DNA of 64,000 bases from Cyclobacteriaceae bacterium (GTDB taxonomy: Bacteria; Bacteroidota; Bacteroidia; Cytophagales; Cyclobacteriaceae): NCBI GenBank assembly GCA_028284125.1, contig JANQSI010000009.1:310001-374000 (forward strand), read 5' to 3'. The notes beneath the pieces were generated by a model. It worked only from the letters and a program-made list of their open reading frames with translations, was not told the origin of the DNA and made no database searches. The position numbers and the translations under genes are program-made. Shown piece after piece: positions 45,428 to 56,230 of this stretch (position 1 is its first letter; each line of letters opens with the position of its first letter).

Positions 45428-47517
45428 GGCGTATATTCATCATACTTATATGTATTTCTATGTATGGATGCACCTCTCAATCTGACCAGAAGATGATCAA
45501 AAACAAAAAGCAATACACCAACGCACTTATTAGTTCAACGAGTCCCTACTTACTTCAACATGCTCACAATCCTGTAAACTGGGAAGAGTGGAACTCCGAA
45601 GTATTGGAAAAGGCGAAGCAGGAAGATAAACCCATCATTGTAAGTATTGGTTACTCAAGCTGTCATTGGTGCCATGTGATGGAAAAAGAATCATTTGAGG
45701 ATACAGCTGTAGCCCGGTTAATGAATGAAAACTTCATCACAATAAAAGTAGATCGAGAAGAGCGTCCTGATGTCGATCAGATTTATATGGATGCTATACA
45801 GGCAATGGGCCTCAATGGTGGTTGGCCACTCAATGTCTTTCTCACACCTGATCAGAAACCTTTCTACGGAGGAACCTATTTTCCTAAAGCTGGCTGGATG
45901 AATCTTCTGACCAATGTCGCTGATGCTTTTGAAAACAATCGAGAAAAGATCGATGAATCAGCTGAAAAGTTTACACAAAGCCTCAGATTAAAGGAATCTG
46001 AAAAGTATAAACTAGAAGGTGAAGACTACAAGCTGTCAACCAGGGAAATGGACCAGGCTTTTTCCAACCTTGCCCAAAAGTTTGACAAAGTTGATGGTGG
46101 CGTGGATAAAGCTCCAAAATTTCCAATGCCTTCTGTCTGGCAGTTCCTGGCTACTCATTATTACCAAAGCGAAAACGAAACTGCACTGAAGCATTTTGAG
46201 TTTACCCTGAAAAAAATCGCCGATGGTGGAATATATGATCATGTTGGTGGTGGATTTGCACGTTACAGTACCGATGGCGAATGGCATGTTCCCCACTTTG
46301 AAAAAATGCTCTATGATAATGGTCAGCTCCTGAGTTTATATGCCAATGGGTACAAGCTGACCAAAAACAAGAAGTTTGAAAGAGTCATACTGGAAACAGT
46401 CGATTGGTTGTCTAGAGAAATGTTAGACGAGTCAGGCGGTTTTTATTCAGCCCTGGATGCCGACAGTGAAGGCGAAGAGGGAAAGTTTTATGTCTGGTCT
46501 GAGAAAGAAATCAAAGGATTGGCGCATGAAGATCTGAGTTTAATTGCTGAATATTATGATGTAAGTCGAACTGGAAATTGGGAAGGAAAAAATGTACTTC
46601 GAGTTGTCACAGAAGAAGAAATGCTTACGAGCAAGTATGAGCTTGATGAGACAGGTTTTTACAAAAAGATAGATGCCTTCAAGAGAAGAGCTTTAGAGCA
46701 GCGCGACATGCGGATCAGACCTGGATTGGATAGCAAGATTATTGCCGGTTGGAACGGCTTAACCTTATCTGGTTTATCAGAAGCCTACCAGGCCATCAAT
46801 GATGAATCCATTCTGTCGCTTGCATCAAAAAATGCGAAGTTCATTAAAAATCGACTTGTTTCCAATGGACAATTGAATCGCTTTCCAGATAAAGACATGG
46901 AAGGGTTTTTGGAGGACTATGCTGCTGTTATCCAGGGGTTCATCAAATATTACGAAACAACGTTTGATTGGGAATACCTAGAATTGGCCAAAGTGTTGTT
47001 AGCAAGAGTGGAAGCAGCTTTCTACGATGCAGAGGAAAACCTCTACTTCTTTACTAGTGACGAATCGGAAAACTTGATCGCTCGAAAGAAAGAATTTTTC
47101 GACAATGTTATTCCATCATCAAATTCGATTATGGCCTGGAATCTTATTCACCTCGGAACCCATTTCTATGATGAAGAATTGATCAAAAAGGGGAAATCAA
47201 TGATCGCTCAAGTTTCAAACCTAATAGTTAGAGAACCAGAATATATGTCTAATTGGGCACTAACCGCAATCGAGCTTTCCAATTCCTTTGCAGAGGTGGT
47301 AATTATCGGTGAGGATTTTAAAGCCTTCGGTAAGGAATTAAACACACAGTTCCTTCCAAACAAAATTTTAACAGCAGCTGCCGGAGAAAGATCTTCACCT
47401 TTGTTCGAATACAAATCTGCTATTGATGGGAAAACAACCATTTATGTCTGTTATGATAAAAGTTGTAAACGGCCTGTGTCAAGTGTTCCAGAAGCGATTC
47501 AACAGATGAATGATTAA
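45424..47517 (+). CDS. DUF255 thioredoxin-domain lipoprotein (YyaL/SSP411-like)
   Basis: 697 residues, GTG start over the GSCFA stop. The short signal ends in MYGC, a lipobox. The thioredoxin-like DUF255 domain shows [20 protein letters not shown] and [18 protein letters not shown] with a CxxC. The rest is an alpha-toroid of six-hairpin type ([41 protein letters not shown]). Homologues have been linked with cellobiose-epimerase folds, but the reaction is not settled. Confidence 0.88.
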   Translation: MRRIFIILICISMYGCTSQSDQKMIKNKKQYTNALISSTSPYLLQHAHNPVNWEEWNSEVLEKAKQEDKPIIVSIGYSSCHWCHVMEKESFEDTAVARLMNENFITIKVDREERPDVDQIYMDAIQAMGLNGGWPLNVFLTPDQKPFYGGTYFPKAGWMNLLTNVADAFENNREKIDESAEKFTQSLRLKESEKYKLEGEDYKLSTREMDQAFSNLAQKFDKVDGGVDKAPKFPMPSVWQFLATHYYQSENETALKHFEFTLKKIADGGIYDHVGGGFARYSTDGEWHVPHFEKMLYDNGQLLSLYANGYKLTKNKKFERVILETVDWLSREMLDESGGFYSALDADSEGEEGKFYVWSEKEIKGLAHEDLSLIAEYYDVSRTGNWEGKNVLRVVTEEEMLTSKYELDETGFYKKIDAFKRRALEQRDMRIRPGLDSKIIAGWNGLTLSGLSEAYQAINDESILSLASKNAKFIKNRLVSNGQLNRFPDKDMEGFLEDYAAVIQGFIKYYETTFDWEYLELAKVLLARVEAAFYDAEENLYFFTSDESENLIARKKEFFDNVIPSSNSIMAWNLIHLGTHFYDEELIKKGKSMIAQVSNLIVREPEYMSNWALTAIELSNSFAEVVIIGEDFKAFGKELNTQFLPNKILTAAAGERSSPLFEYKSAIDGKTTIYVCYDKSCKRPVSSVPEAIQQMND

Positions 47518-47526
47518 CTTTATGCC

Positions 47527-47712
47527 ATGCAAGCGACTTTAAAAAAGACGGATATCATAGAAGGCTTGAAAAGTATGCCTGAAGAGATTCCACTGGATGA
47601 TCTAATTGAGAAATTAATTTTTATTGAAAAAGTAAAGTCAGGTTTAAAATCAGCAGACCAAAGACCACTCACTTCACATGAAGATGTAAAAAAACTTTCT
47701 GATGAATGGTGA
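47527..47712 (+). CDS. Candidate antitoxin of a ParE/RelE-type pair
   Basis: 61 residues. Short, helical and acidic, MQATLKKTDIIEGLKSMPEEIPLDDLIEKLIFIEKV, with no recognised DNA-binding domain. The stop overlaps the start of the toxin gene by seven bases. Called antitoxin from size and position; this is inference. Confidence 0.65.
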   Translation: MQATLKKTDIIEGLKSMPEEIPLDDLIEKLIFIEKVKSGLKSADQRPLTSHEDVKKLSDEW

Positions 47713-47978
47713 AAATTCTTTGGATAGATGAGGCAATTAATGACCTCAGATCTATAGCAAAAGATTCTCTAGCATCGGCCAAAAGGCAGGTAGCAAGGTT
47801 TATAAACAAAGTTGATATTCTTCAGACTTTTCCTCAATCTGGAAGAATGGTTCCGGAATTCAAAAATCAATCCATCAGAGAGCTTATTGAAGGAAACTAC
47901 CGAATTGTTTATCGAGTACGAGTAAAGGATCAATGGCTTGAGATTATCAGAATACATCACAGTTCACGTCATTTATGA
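47706..47978 (+). CDS. ParE/RelE-family toxin
   Basis: 90 residues. ILWIDEAINDLRSIAKDS, FPQSGRMVPEF, IRELIEGNYRIVYRV and IIRIHHSSRHL are typical of the ParE branch. RelE-type toxins cut mRNA and ParE-type ones act on gyrase; the ending here favours ParE. It is nine bases before priA. Confidence 0.85.
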   Translation: MVKILWIDEAINDLRSIAKDSLASAKRQVARFINKVDILQTFPQSGRMVPEFKNQSIRELIEGNYRIVYRVRVKDQWLEIIRIHHSSRHL

Positions 47979-47987
47979 TCAAGCCAA

Positions 47988-50450
47988 ATGACCTACGCTG
48001 AAGTCATCCTCCCACTCCCACTTCATGGTACGTTTACTTATCACGTTCCAATAGAAATAAGAGAAACAGCTTGCGTTGGTAGCCGTGTTGTCATCCAATT
48101 TGGACCAAAGAAGATCTATACCGGGATCATTTTCAAATTGCATGATGAGATTGCAGCAAACCGAAGACCCAAAGAACTGCTGGAGGTTTTGGATGAATTT
48201 CCAATTGTCACCCAAACTCAGCTTGACTTCTTTTTATGGATGTGCAACTATTACATGTGCTCCATTGGCGAGGTGGTAAACGCGGCATTGCCTTCCGCAT
48301 TAAAGCTGTCCAGTCAGTCATACATTGGCGTAAATCCAGAGGTGAACTTTGACGAAGTTGACATTAACGATCGAGAATGGTCCCTACTGTCTGTATTAAA
48401 AAGGAATGAACTTTCCATGAACGATGTAGGCCAACATTTAGGCCTAAAGCGTCCACAGCGGATTGTAAAAGAACTTGCAGAAAAAGGGTACGTGGAGCTT
48501 TTCGAAAAAATCAAGGATCGATACAAACCAAAAAAAGAAAAAAGAGTTCGACTCATGCCAAAATTTGAAAATGAGTCAAATCTTGATCAGCTATTACAGG
48601 AACTTGAGTCAAAACCAAAACAAATTGAAGTTCTTCTCTCCTACCTAAGAAATGTTCCTGTCCTAGAAGATCCAACAACAAACCAGTCAGGGATGGGTAA
48701 GTCTGCACTTTTGAAAGGAGATGTAAGTGCCTCTTCCACAAACACACTGATTAAAAACAAAATTCTTGTTGAGTGGGAAGAGACTGTATCCAGGTTGGAA
48801 AAAACAGAAAAAGCCACCACTGAGACGATTCAGCTCAGTGATACACAAAAACAAACCAAGAGTGAGATCCTGAATCAGTTTCAGAATTTTCGTTCCGTTT
48901 TACTTCACGGATCAACAGGTAGTGGGAAAACTGAGATTTACATAAGCTTGATCCAAGAGCAATTACAACAGGACAAGCAAGTACTTTACTTACTTCCTGA
49001 AATCGCTCTTACCACCCAGATCATTGCCCGGCTGCATAAAGTATTTGGAAATAGTTTTGGAGTTTATCACTCTCGTTATTCGGATAATGAGCGAGTTGAA
49101 GTGTGGCAAAAGGTACTAAGCAAGGAGTATCAATTTGTTGTAGGAGTTAGAAGTGCTGTTTTTCTTCCATTCAACGACCTTGGGTTAATCATTGTCGATG
49201 AGGAGCATGAATCCTCTTACAAACAATTTGAGCCGGCTCCCAGGTACCATGCCCGGGATTCTGCCATTTTTCTAGCTACACTCCATGATTCCAAAGTTTT
49301 GCTAGGTACTGCCACTCCTTCAATGGAAACGTATCAGAATGCATTGGATGAAAAATTTGGATTAGTAGAGTTAAGCGAGCGTTTTGGAGAAGCATCAGAT
49401 CCAGAATTAGTATTCGCTGACCTGAGGAAGGATCGAAAGCAAAAGAAACTCAGAGGCAATTTCTCTTCACACTTAATTGAAGAAATAGAAAAGTCGCTGG
49501 ATCAAAAAGAGCAAGTGATTCTTTTTCAAAATAGAAGAGGATATGCCTCTTACATTTCCTGTGAAGATTGTGGTACTATTCCTAAATGTTCAAGTTGTTC
49601 AGTAAGCCTTACTTATCATCAATTCAATAACAAGCTAGTTTGTCATTATTGTGGATTCAACCAACCAATGATCACAGATTGCACGAACTGTGGAAGCTCC
49701 AACCTAAAGAAAATAGGATTCGGGACGGAAGAATTGGAAGAGGAACTTGAAATCCTTTTCCCACAAGCAATCATTCAACGCATGGACCTTGATACTACAC
49801 GCAGCAAATACGCTTATCAGCGAATCATCGAAGATTTTGAAGATGGCAGTATTGATATCTTGGTTGGAACTCAGATGGTCAGCAAGGGGCTTGACTTTGA
49901 CCATGTGAATCTAGTAGGAATCTTCGACACAGACCGGATGATTCATTTTCCAGATTTTAGATCACACGAGCGAGCATATGATCTGATCATGCAGGTGAGT
50001 GGACGTGCTGGCAGAAAATCAAATCATGGTAAGGTGATCATTCAAACAAATGATCCTGGCCAGCCTTTGCTAGAAAAAGTTCGAAGTGGAGATTACAAAC
50101 ATTTTTTTCAATGGGAAACCTTAGAAAGGGAGAGATTTGCTTATCCCCCATTCACCCGTTTAATAAAGATTATTTTCAAACATCGAGAAAAAACCATCTC
50201 ATTTGAGGGTTCTACCTTTTTTGCTAATGAGCTAAGAAAAAACCTCGGAAGTCAACGAATAATTGGACCTGTTGAACCTGTAATAGGAAAAATCCGCAAT
50301 CAATACCATCATGAGATCCTGTTGAAACTGGAAAAACAGGGTATCAAATTAGGTGCAATTAAAGAATATTTATGGGCATGCGAACGAATGTTGCATCAGG
50401 TACCAGGCTTTAAGAACGTTGGCGTTATTTTTGATGTTGATCCGGTTTGA
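47988..50450 (+). CDS. priA: Primosomal protein N', replication restart helicase
   Basis: 820 residues. Restarts stalled forks. The 3' DNA-binding domain (FTYHVPIEIRETACVGSRVVIQFGPKK) is followed by helicase motifs: LLHGSTGSGKTEIYI (Walker A), IVDEEHESSYKQ (Walker B DEEH), LGTATPS, and the zinc set CEDCGTIPKCSSCSVSLTYH, CHYC and CTNCG. Motif VI is QVSGRAGR. Transcribed after the toxin pair. Confidence 0.96.
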   Translation: MTYAEVILPLPLHGTFTYHVPIEIRETACVGSRVVIQFGPKKIYTGIIFKLHDEIAANRRPKELLEVLDEFPIVTQTQLDFFLWMCNYYMCSIGEVVNAALPSALKLSSQSYIGVNPEVNFDEVDINDREWSLLSVLKRNELSMNDVGQHLGLKRPQRIVKELAEKGYVELFEKIKDRYKPKKEKRVRLMPKFENESNLDQLLQELESKPKQIEVLLSYLRNVPVLEDPTTNQSGMGKSALLKGDVSASSTNTLIKNKILVEWEETVSRLEKTEKATTETIQLSDTQKQTKSEILNQFQNFRSVLLHGSTGSGKTEIYISLIQEQLQQDKQVLYLLPEIALTTQIIARLHKVFGNSFGVYHSRYSDNERVEVWQKVLSKEYQFVVGVRSAVFLPFNDLGLIIVDEEHESSYKQFEPAPRYHARDSAIFLATLHDSKVLLGTATPSMETYQNALDEKFGLVELSERFGEASDPELVFADLRKDRKQKKLRGNFSSHLIEEIEKSLDQKEQVILFQNRRGYASYISCEDCGTIPKCSSCSVSLTYHQFNNKLVCHYCGFNQPMITDCTNCGSSNLKKIGFGTEELEEELEILFPQAIIQRMDLDTTRSKYAYQRIIEDFEDGSIDILVGTQMVSKGLDFDHVNLVGIFDTDRMIHFPDFRSHERAYDLIMQVSGRAGRKSNHGKVIIQTNDPGQPLLEKVRSGDYKHFFQWETLERERFAYPPFTRLIKIIFKHREKTISFEGSTFFANELRKNLGSQRIIGPVEPVIGKIRNQYHHEILLKLEKQGIKLGAIKEYLWACERMLHQVPGFKNVGVIFDVDPV

Positions 50451-50452
50451 AA

Positions 50453-51160
50453 ATGAAGCAGCTCCTTTTCCTATTACTTATTCTCATCCAAATCGTATCG
50501 TGTAGAACTTCTGATGACACCTCTCTCTCTATCACATCAGAACCTACAATAGATCTAGTTTTCATCAATACTGACAGCTTAAATCAGCTGAATGATAGCA
50601 CAAATGCCATAAGTGTACTCAACACAGGAATAACTGCTTCGCTTACTCAAATAAGTGATACACTAACATTTTTGTCAGATAGTCTCGGAAAAATCAATAC
50701 TGCGATTGACATGGGAGAACTTCTGGAAACAGAAAAAGCAGCAATTGAATCAGCGATTGAGACTTACACCAATCAGGAGTCCATGCTCACAAGGGAAAAA
50801 GCTGTTAATGATAGCTTGGTTTTAGTAATGAATGGAGTCAAAAGCATTATCAACTCCGGACTGGTTTCTGTGCAAGACATAACAATCGTTGAAAATGGCA
50901 ATCAACAGCTATTTACGGATAGTGCCTCTCTTTACACCGTTCCCCTATCCTTTGATAAATCCTTCACTCAATATGCACTAACGATAAGTGGGAATAGGTA
51001 CAGCTTTCAAGTGGATTATGAAATAAGACAAGAATTGGATGTCAGAAGAAACGTACGTTTAAAGGCCGATAACATAACTGTTATCGATCATACATTCCTT
51101 TCCTTTGATGATTGTGAAATTTGTACAGATGGAAATGCGACGTTTACTTTTCATTTTTAG
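50453..51160 (+). CDS. Lipoprotein, DUF6452-like
   Basis: About 235 residues from ATG 50453 (a TTG two codons earlier is possible). A lipobox IVSC follows the signal. The mature part has a central helical segment (LTQISDTLTFLSDSLGKINTAIDM) inserted in a beta-rich protein with a C-terminal CEICTDGNATFTF. The gene pair with the DUF6048-like neighbour and place after priA resemble the DUF6452/DUF6048 pair. The family name is a moderate guess. Confidence 0.6.
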   Translation: MKQLLFLLLILIQIVSCRTSDDTSLSITSEPTIDLVFINTDSLNQLNDSTNAISVLNTGITASLTQISDTLTFLSDSLGKINTAIDMGELLETEKAAIESAIETYTNQESMLTREKAVNDSLVLVMNGVKSIINSGLVSVQDITIVENGNQQLFTDSASLYTVPLSFDKSFTQYALTISGNRYSFQVDYEIRQELDVRRNVRLKADNITVIDHTFLSFDDCEICTDGNATFTFHF

Positions 51161-51788
51161 CCTGCTGATTACACAGTTTGTTTCGCTGGCACAAGAAAGT
51201 GAACCAGATTCTGTCTTTGTTCCTAAAAGAACATTGATTCCTTCATTTTATATAGACTATGGTAAGTTTCTAACCTTTGGATCTACAGACGAGAGGAAAT
51301 ATGAAGGCGGAGCAGAGTTGTTGTTCAAAGAAAAATTTCCATTCATCATTGAAGTTGGACATGCCTCTCTAACTCCAGCAGATGCCTTTCTAAATGGTCG
51401 GTATGAGTCAGAGGGTTTTTATTACCGAATTGGATCTGGATTCTATTCTCAGATCAACCCCAAGAACAAACTTGGGATAACCTTTAGATATGGTTTTAGC
51501 AGTTTCGATGAGGTAAGACAAATATCAATAGAAAGTCCATCCGAATTACAGCCTGATTTTGTTGAAACCACTGAAAGTGGGAATTTAAGTGCTTCGTGGT
51601 TTGAAACTGTCATTTATTCTGACAGAAGAATAAACAACTTTCTCTCAATTGGATTGAACCTAAGATTGAGAGTGCTGATTAGCTACGATGAACAGTCTCC
51701 CATTGACACCTACTCCATTCCTGGCTATGGCCGATCGTTTGACCAAAGTATTCCTGCAGCTAATTTGTTCTTGAAAGTTTCGTTTTAA
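51129..51788 (+). CDS. DUF6048-like outer-membrane protein
   Basis: About 219 residues from ATG 51129; a signal peptide ends near VSLAQ. Strand-rich sequence (TLIPSFYIDYGKFLTFGSTDERKYEGGAELLF, NPKNKLGITFRYGF) ends AANLFLKVSF with a terminal Phe, like an outer-membrane barrel. The start lies within the upstream lipoprotein gene, whose stop is at 51160. Role unknown. Confidence 0.7.
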   Translation: MEMRRLLFIFSLLITQFVSLAQESEPDSVFVPKRTLIPSFYIDYGKFLTFGSTDERKYEGGAELLFKEKFPFIIEVGHASLTPADAFLNGRYESEGFYYRIGSGFYSQINPKNKLGITFRYGFSSFDEVRQISIESPSELQPDFVETTESGNLSASWFETVIYSDRRINNFLSIGLNLRLRVLISYDEQSPIDTYSIPGYGRSFDQSIPAANLFLKVSF

Positions 51789-51810
51789 AATCTTGTAGGT
51801 CTAAAAAAAC

Positions 51811-51850
51811 AAAACCCCCGTTCATCAATGCGAACGAGGGTTCATTTTTT
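51811..51850. terminator. Bidirectional terminator between convergent genes
   Basis: AACCCCCGTTC (51813-51823) pairs with GAACGAGGGTT (51832-51842) with one mismatch. It has A-rich DNA to the left and T-rich to the right, so it can end both the rightward and leftward transcripts. Confidence 0.8.
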
Positions 51851-51865
51851 TTGAGAGGCTTCTAT

Positions 51866-52207
51866 TTACTTCACTTTATCAACAATTGCTTTGAATGCTT
51901 TAGGCTCATTCATGGCAAGATCGGCTAACGCCTTTCTGTTGATCTCAATACCAGCTGCAGTCAATTTTCCCATGAATTGAGAATAGGAAAGTCCGTGCTC
52001 TCTTGCACCCGCATTGATCCGCTGTATCCACAACGCTCTAAATTCTCTTTTCTTTGCTTTTCTATCTCGATAAGCATACGTCCATCCTTTTTCGATGGCG
52101 TTTTTGGACACTGTCCAAACATTTTTTCTTCGTCCAAAATATCCCTTCGCATTCTTCATCATCTTTTTGCGACGGGTTCTTGAAGCTACATGATTTACTG
52201 ATCTCAT
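51866..52207 (-). CDS. rplT: 50S ribosomal protein L20
   Basis: 113 residues. [65 protein letters not shown] is the family core. Last gene of the infC-rpmI-rplT operon. It may repress its own operon, as in other bacteria. Confidence 0.98.
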   Translation of the reverse strand: MRSVNHVASRTRRKKMMKNAKGYFGRRKNVWTVSKNAIEKGWTYAYRDRKAKKREFRALWIQRINAGAREHGLSYSQFMGKLTAAGIEINRKALADLAMNEPKAFKAIVDKVK

Positions 52208-52276
52208 TTTTCTGATTTTTGGCGATTGGCGTTCTTTCGAATCTTACTACCAATAACCGGGTTTAACATTGAACCA

Positions 52277-52474
52277 TTAATTAAGTTTTAGCAAATTTTT
52301 GACGTTGGTTTCGTCAGCTTTGCTAACCACACTCATGTATCGAAGGTTCCTTTTTTGCTTAGTCTCCTTCTTAGTCAGAATGTGGTTCTTAAACGCTTTC
52401 TTGCGTTTGATCTTTCCTGAACCCGTAAGCTTGAATCGCTTCTTAGCTCCTGAAACTGTTTTCTGCTTTGGCAT
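52277..52474 (-). CDS. rpmI: 50S ribosomal protein L35
   Basis: 65 residues. [45 protein letters not shown] is the whole family signature. It lies between infC (18 bases) and rplT (69 bases). Confidence 0.98.
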   Translation of the reverse strand: MPKQKTVSGAKKRFKLTGSGKIKRKKAFKNHILTKKETKQKRNLRYMSVVSKADETNVKNLLKLN

Positions 52475-52492
52475 TTTTAAATTATTCTAACT

Positions 52493-53047
52493 CTATTTTT
52501 TCTGTACTTTCGGTGCAAGGAAAAGGAACATCCTTTTTCCTTCCATTTTTGGAAGCGCTTCTACCTTTGCATAGTCTTCCAATGCCTGAGCGAATCTCAA
52601 TAATAAAATCTCCCCTCGTTCCTTAAACACAATTGTACGTCCATAGAAATGAACATACGCCTTTACTTTCGCTCCGTCATTTAAAAATTTGATGGCATGG
52701 TTCAACTTAAAATTGAAATCATGTTCATCGGTATTCGGGCCAAACCTTATCTCCTTAATTACGGTCTTCTGGGCTTTGGCCTTAATTTCTTTCTGCTTTT
52801 TCTTCTGCTCATACTTAAACTTGGAATAATCAATCACCTTACAAACCGGAGGATCAGCATTTGGAGAAATCTCCACAAGATCTAATCCCTGGTCTTCTGC
52901 AATTTTTATAGCCTGACTTATCGGGTAAACATCCACCTTCACGTTATCTCCCACGACCCTCACCATACTGGCGGTTATTTTACCATTTACCTTATAAGGT
53001 TCTTCTACTCGTACCCTACCAGGATTTCGTCTTCTAATTTTAGCGAT
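52493..53047 (-). CDS. infC: Translation initiation factor IF-3, likely AUC start
   Basis: 184 residues from ATC at 53047-53045. The ATG at 52966 would cut off the conserved start of the factor ([27 protein letters not shown] before [13 protein letters not shown]). An AAAGGA stretch lies five bases before the ATC. infC is known for rare start codons (AUU, AUC, AUA) that IF-3 itself discriminates against, giving autoregulation. The C-terminal domain holds [19 protein letters not shown] and ends LAPKVQKK. Confidence 0.93.
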   Translation of the reverse strand: MAKIRRRNPGRVRVEEPYKVNGKITASMVRVVGDNVKVDVYPISQAIKIAEDQGLDLVEISPNADPPVCKVIDYSKFKYEQKKKQKEIKAKAQKTVIKEIRFGPNTDEHDFNFKLNHAIKFLNDGAKVKAYVHFYGRTIVFKERGEILLLRFAQALEDYAKVEALPKMEGKRMFLFLAPKVQKK

Positions 53048-53088
53048 TGTTGTCCTTTGTTTAGTTAAACATTTTAAAAAACAGAGCG

Positions 53089-53118
53089 CAAATATCGTGA
53101 TTATTTGTGCTTAAACAA
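53089..53118 (-). promoter_or_regulatory. Promoter of infC-rpmI-rplT
   Basis: On the minus strand, TTG (53118-53116), a 19-base spacer and GATATTTG (53096-53089), one base from the TAnnTTTG consensus. It lies between the thrS stop and the infC start, so infC has its own promoter. Confidence 0.65.
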
Positions 53119-53121
53119 ACC

Positions 53122-55065
53122 TCAAGCAAGGAGTTCTGCTACTTTATCGGCGAAAAATTGAATAAATTCTGTTGTTTTCATACTTCCAAGGTCGCCTTCA
53201 CCATGCTGACGAACAGAAACACTGTTTGTATCTGCTTCTTTCTCACCAACAATTAACATGAAAGGCACTTTCTTTACCTCTGCATCACGAATCTTTTTTC
53301 CAATCTTTTCATCACGCTCATCCATGAATCCACTGATATCCGCTTCTTGTAATTTGGTGTACAGTTCTCTAGCGTATTCATGGTATTTCTCGGAAATAGG
53401 TAAAATTCCGACCTGATCTGGCGCCAACCATAAAGGAAAGTTTCCCGCGGTGTTTTCTATTAAGATCGCTATGAATCGTTCCATCGAACCAAACGGTGCA
53501 CGATGAATCATGACCGGTCGATGTTTCTGATTGTCGCTTCCGATGTATTCAAGTTCGAATCTTTTTGGAAGACTATAGTCTACCTGGATAGTTCCAAGTT
53601 GCCATTTTCTTCCTAGAGCATCTTTTACCATGAAATCCAACTTTGGACCGTAGAAGGCAGCCTCACCATATTCCACCACCGTGTCAAGTCCTTTTTCAGC
53701 GGCTGCTTCCTGAATCTCTTTTTCCGCTCGATCCCAAAGTTCATCTTCTCCGATATATTTGTCCGGATCATTAGGATCTCTTAAGGAGACCTGGGCTGTA
53801 AAATCTCCAAAACCGAGCGCACTGAATACATACAGAACCAGGTCGATTACTTTTCCGAATTCCGACTTAACCTGATCTTGCGCACAAAAAATATGTGCAT
53901 CGTCCTGCGTAAAGCCCCTAACTCTCGTTAGTCCATGTAACTCTCCACTTTGTTCGTATCTATAAACCGTTCCAAACTCAGCATACCTGATTGGTAAATC
54001 CTTATAGGATCGCGGCTTAGACCTATAAATCTCACAATGATGAGGACAATTCATAGGCTTCAATAAAAACTCCTCATCCTCAGCCGGAGTCTGAATGGGC
54101 TGAAAGGAATCTTTGCCATATTTTTCATAATGCCCAGAGGTAACGTAAAGTTCTTTAGATCCAATGTGGGGTGAAACAACTGGATCATACCCGGCTTTTA
54201 CCTGGGCTTTTCGCATGAAGTTTTCCAAACGTTCTCGAAGAACAGCTCCCTTAGGTAGCCATAATGGCAAACCCTTCCCCACTCTTTCTGAAAATGTGAA
54301 CAGTTCAAGTTCTCTGCCAAGCTTTCTGTGGTCTCTAAGCTTAGCCTGCTCAAGGATCTCCAGGTGTTCTTTGAGTTCCTTTTGTTTTGGAAAAGAAACC
54401 CCATAAAGTCTTGTCAACTGTTTCCTGGTTTCATCTCCGCGCCAATAGGCTCCAGCAACATTTAGTATTTTAACTGCCTTGATAAAACCAGTATTTGGAA
54501 TGTGTGGACCTTTACATAAATCAGTAAAATTTCCCTGCGTGTAGAAAGTGATTTCACCATCTTCAAGTCCCTCAATCAATTCCAATTTGTACTCATCCCC
54601 CTTTTCTGTGAAGTACTTTACGGCATCTGCCTTTGAAACATCCTTTCGTTCGTATTCGCTTTTTCCTCGAGCAAGTTCCAGCATTTTATTTTCAAGTGCC
54701 TCCAGATTTTCAGAATCAAATTCCTGATCACCAAAATCCACATCGTAATAAAAGCCGTTTTCTATGGGAGGACCAATTCCAAACTTAATTCCCGGATAAA
54801 GTTCTTCCAGTGCTTCTGCCATTAAGTGAGCAGAAGAATGCCACATAGTAGACTTTCCATCTTCATCGTTCCATGTCAACAATTGAATCGAAGCGTCTTC
54901 ATTTATCGGTCGAAATGCATCCCATACCTCGCCATTCACCCGTGAGGCCAACACATTTCTGGCAAGCCCTTCACTGATGCTCATGGCTACATCCAAAGAA
55001 GTAGCTCCTTTTGAAAATTCCTTTGTTGAGCCATCAGGTAAACTAATGGTGATTTGATCACTCAT
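53122..55065 (-). CDS. thrS: Threonyl-tRNA synthetase
   Basis: 647 residues. The N-terminal TGS domain ([21 protein letters not shown]) is followed by the editing domain with [17 protein letters not shown] and [10 protein letters not shown], the class II catalytic core with [46 protein letters not shown], and the C-terminal anticodon-binding domain ([15 protein letters not shown]). Overlaps the next gene by eight bases. Confidence 0.97.
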   Translation of the reverse strand: MSDQITISLPDGSTKEFSKGATSLDVAMSISEGLARNVLASRVNGEVWDAFRPINEDASIQLLTWNDEDGKSTMWHSSAHLMAEALEELYPGIKFGIGPPIENGFYYDVDFGDQEFDSENLEALENKMLELARGKSEYERKDVSKADAVKYFTEKGDEYKLELIEGLEDGEITFYTQGNFTDLCKGPHIPNTGFIKAVKILNVAGAYWRGDETRKQLTRLYGVSFPKQKELKEHLEILEQAKLRDHRKLGRELELFTFSERVGKGLPLWLPKGAVLRERLENFMRKAQVKAGYDPVVSPHIGSKELYVTSGHYEKYGKDSFQPIQTPAEDEEFLLKPMNCPHHCEIYRSKPRSYKDLPIRYAEFGTVYRYEQSGELHGLTRVRGFTQDDAHIFCAQDQVKSEFGKVIDLVLYVFSALGFGDFTAQVSLRDPNDPDKYIGEDELWDRAEKEIQEAAAEKGLDTVVEYGEAAFYGPKLDFMVKDALGRKWQLGTIQVDYSLPKRFELEYIGSDNQKHRPVMIHRAPFGSMERFIAILIENTAGNFPLWLAPDQVGILPISEKYHEYARELYTKLQEADISGFMDERDEKIGKKIRDAEVKKVPFMLIVGEKEADTNSVSVRQHGEGDLGSMKTTEFIQFFADKVAELLA

Positions 55066-56131
55066 TATTGATTAGTCGTTTAGATTTTAATACTGGAAGA
55101 GGAAGTCGATCTTCCTCAATTTTTAAGCGCTGCAAATATGCTATTTTTTCACGGACCAAAGTCGCTCTTTCCAGCGCGATTGTGTCATTTGGATCTAGAT
55201 AAACTACATGATCATAGTAATTCAGCGAATAACTGAGCCACCCACGATCTTCATACATGGTCGCTTTCTTAAACCAGGCGTCTCGGTTAAGCGAATCACG
55301 ATTGATCAATACGTCAATACTTCGATGCGCAGAGTCCCAAAGATCTTCTTTTAAGTACAGGTCGGCAATCCGATAAACCACTGTATCTATTTCAATGAAG
55401 TTTTTTAACTTGTCTCGAGCTGAAGCCAATCTTCCAGTACTCTCGTACTTGTTAGCCAAATCCGTAAGAAGCAAGTAATCATCAGGATTAACCGCAGCTT
55501 TTCGTTCCAGAATTTCAAATGACCTTTCTTCATAACCGAGATCAAAAAGCAGATAAGGATAAACTTCCAAAACCAATTCATCGTCAGGTTTTTGTTGGGA
55601 AAGTCTTCCCATGAAAAAGGACGCCATGAGCGAATCTTTCAATTCCAAATAAGAGCTCGACGCAAATTTGAAATCTTCCGTTGTGTTTCTGTCAGCCATG
55701 TAGGTCAACAAATAACGATACGCTTCGTCTCTTCTGGAGGATCGAACCAACCCCAGGATTTTTTCTCGTCGGTATTCATTTTCCAAATCAAACTCAACAC
55801 TCCACCGATCGACCACATCAAGTAACGGCTGATACAATTCATGACGTGAATAGTAAGTCATGTACTGGTCAAGCAATTGTGGCGTCATCCCTTTCTGACG
55901 CTTCAATTCATCCAGTGCTGAAATACAGGTTTCAGGCCAGTCAAGGAGATCACAATAGTAGAGTTTTTGCTCAACTAGTTTCAGGTTATCGGCATCATCC
56001 TCCAGATCATCATCAATACGAGTTAAGGCACTGCTATAAAAATCATTATTTACAACCGGTACAACTATACGGTCCCGTTGAGGTGCGCAAGAAATAATGA
56101 ATAAAACAATTGCTGAAATGGCCAGTCGCAT
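55058..56131 (-). CDS. TPR-like lipoprotein
   Basis: 357 residues with lipobox IISC. The rest is made of helix pairs with TPR-like periodicity, such as [28 protein letters not shown], and [23 protein letters not shown], and [26 protein letters not shown] role in envelope protein assembly is plausible but not shown. The end overlaps the start of thrS by eight bases. Confidence 0.75.
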   Translation of the reverse strand: MRLAISAIVLFIISCAPQRDRIVVPVVNNDFYSSALTRIDDDLEDDADNLKLVEQKLYYCDLLDWPETCISALDELKRQKGMTPQLLDQYMTYYSRHELYQPLLDVVDRWSVEFDLENEYRREKILGLVRSSRRDEAYRYLLTYMADRNTTEDFKFASSSYLELKDSLMASFFMGRLSQQKPDDELVLEVYPYLLFDLGYEERSFEILERKAAVNPDDYLLLTDLANKYESTGRLASARDKLKNFIEIDTVVYRIADLYLKEDLWDSAHRSIDVLINRDSLNRDAWFKKATMYEDRGWLSYSLNYYDHVVYLDPNDTIALERATLVREKIAYLQRLKIEEDRLPLPVLKSKRLINNE

Positions 56132-56136
56132 GGTTG

Positions 56137-56159
56137 CAAAATTAGCCTGAATAATTCAG
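56137..56159 (-). promoter_or_regulatory. Likely -7 element with overlapping palindrome
   Basis: On the minus strand, TAATTTTG (56144-56137) fits the consensus and is five bases from the ATG at 56131, giving an almost leaderless mRNA. Directly upstream is a perfect palindrome CTGAATAATTCAG (56147-56159), where a repressor could bind. Confidence 0.5.
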
Positions 56160-56230
56160 CTCTTGCTTATTGAAAATGCTATAAATCAGTTCTTAAAATT
56201 CAACCTATCAAGAAGTAATCGAATTCCTGA

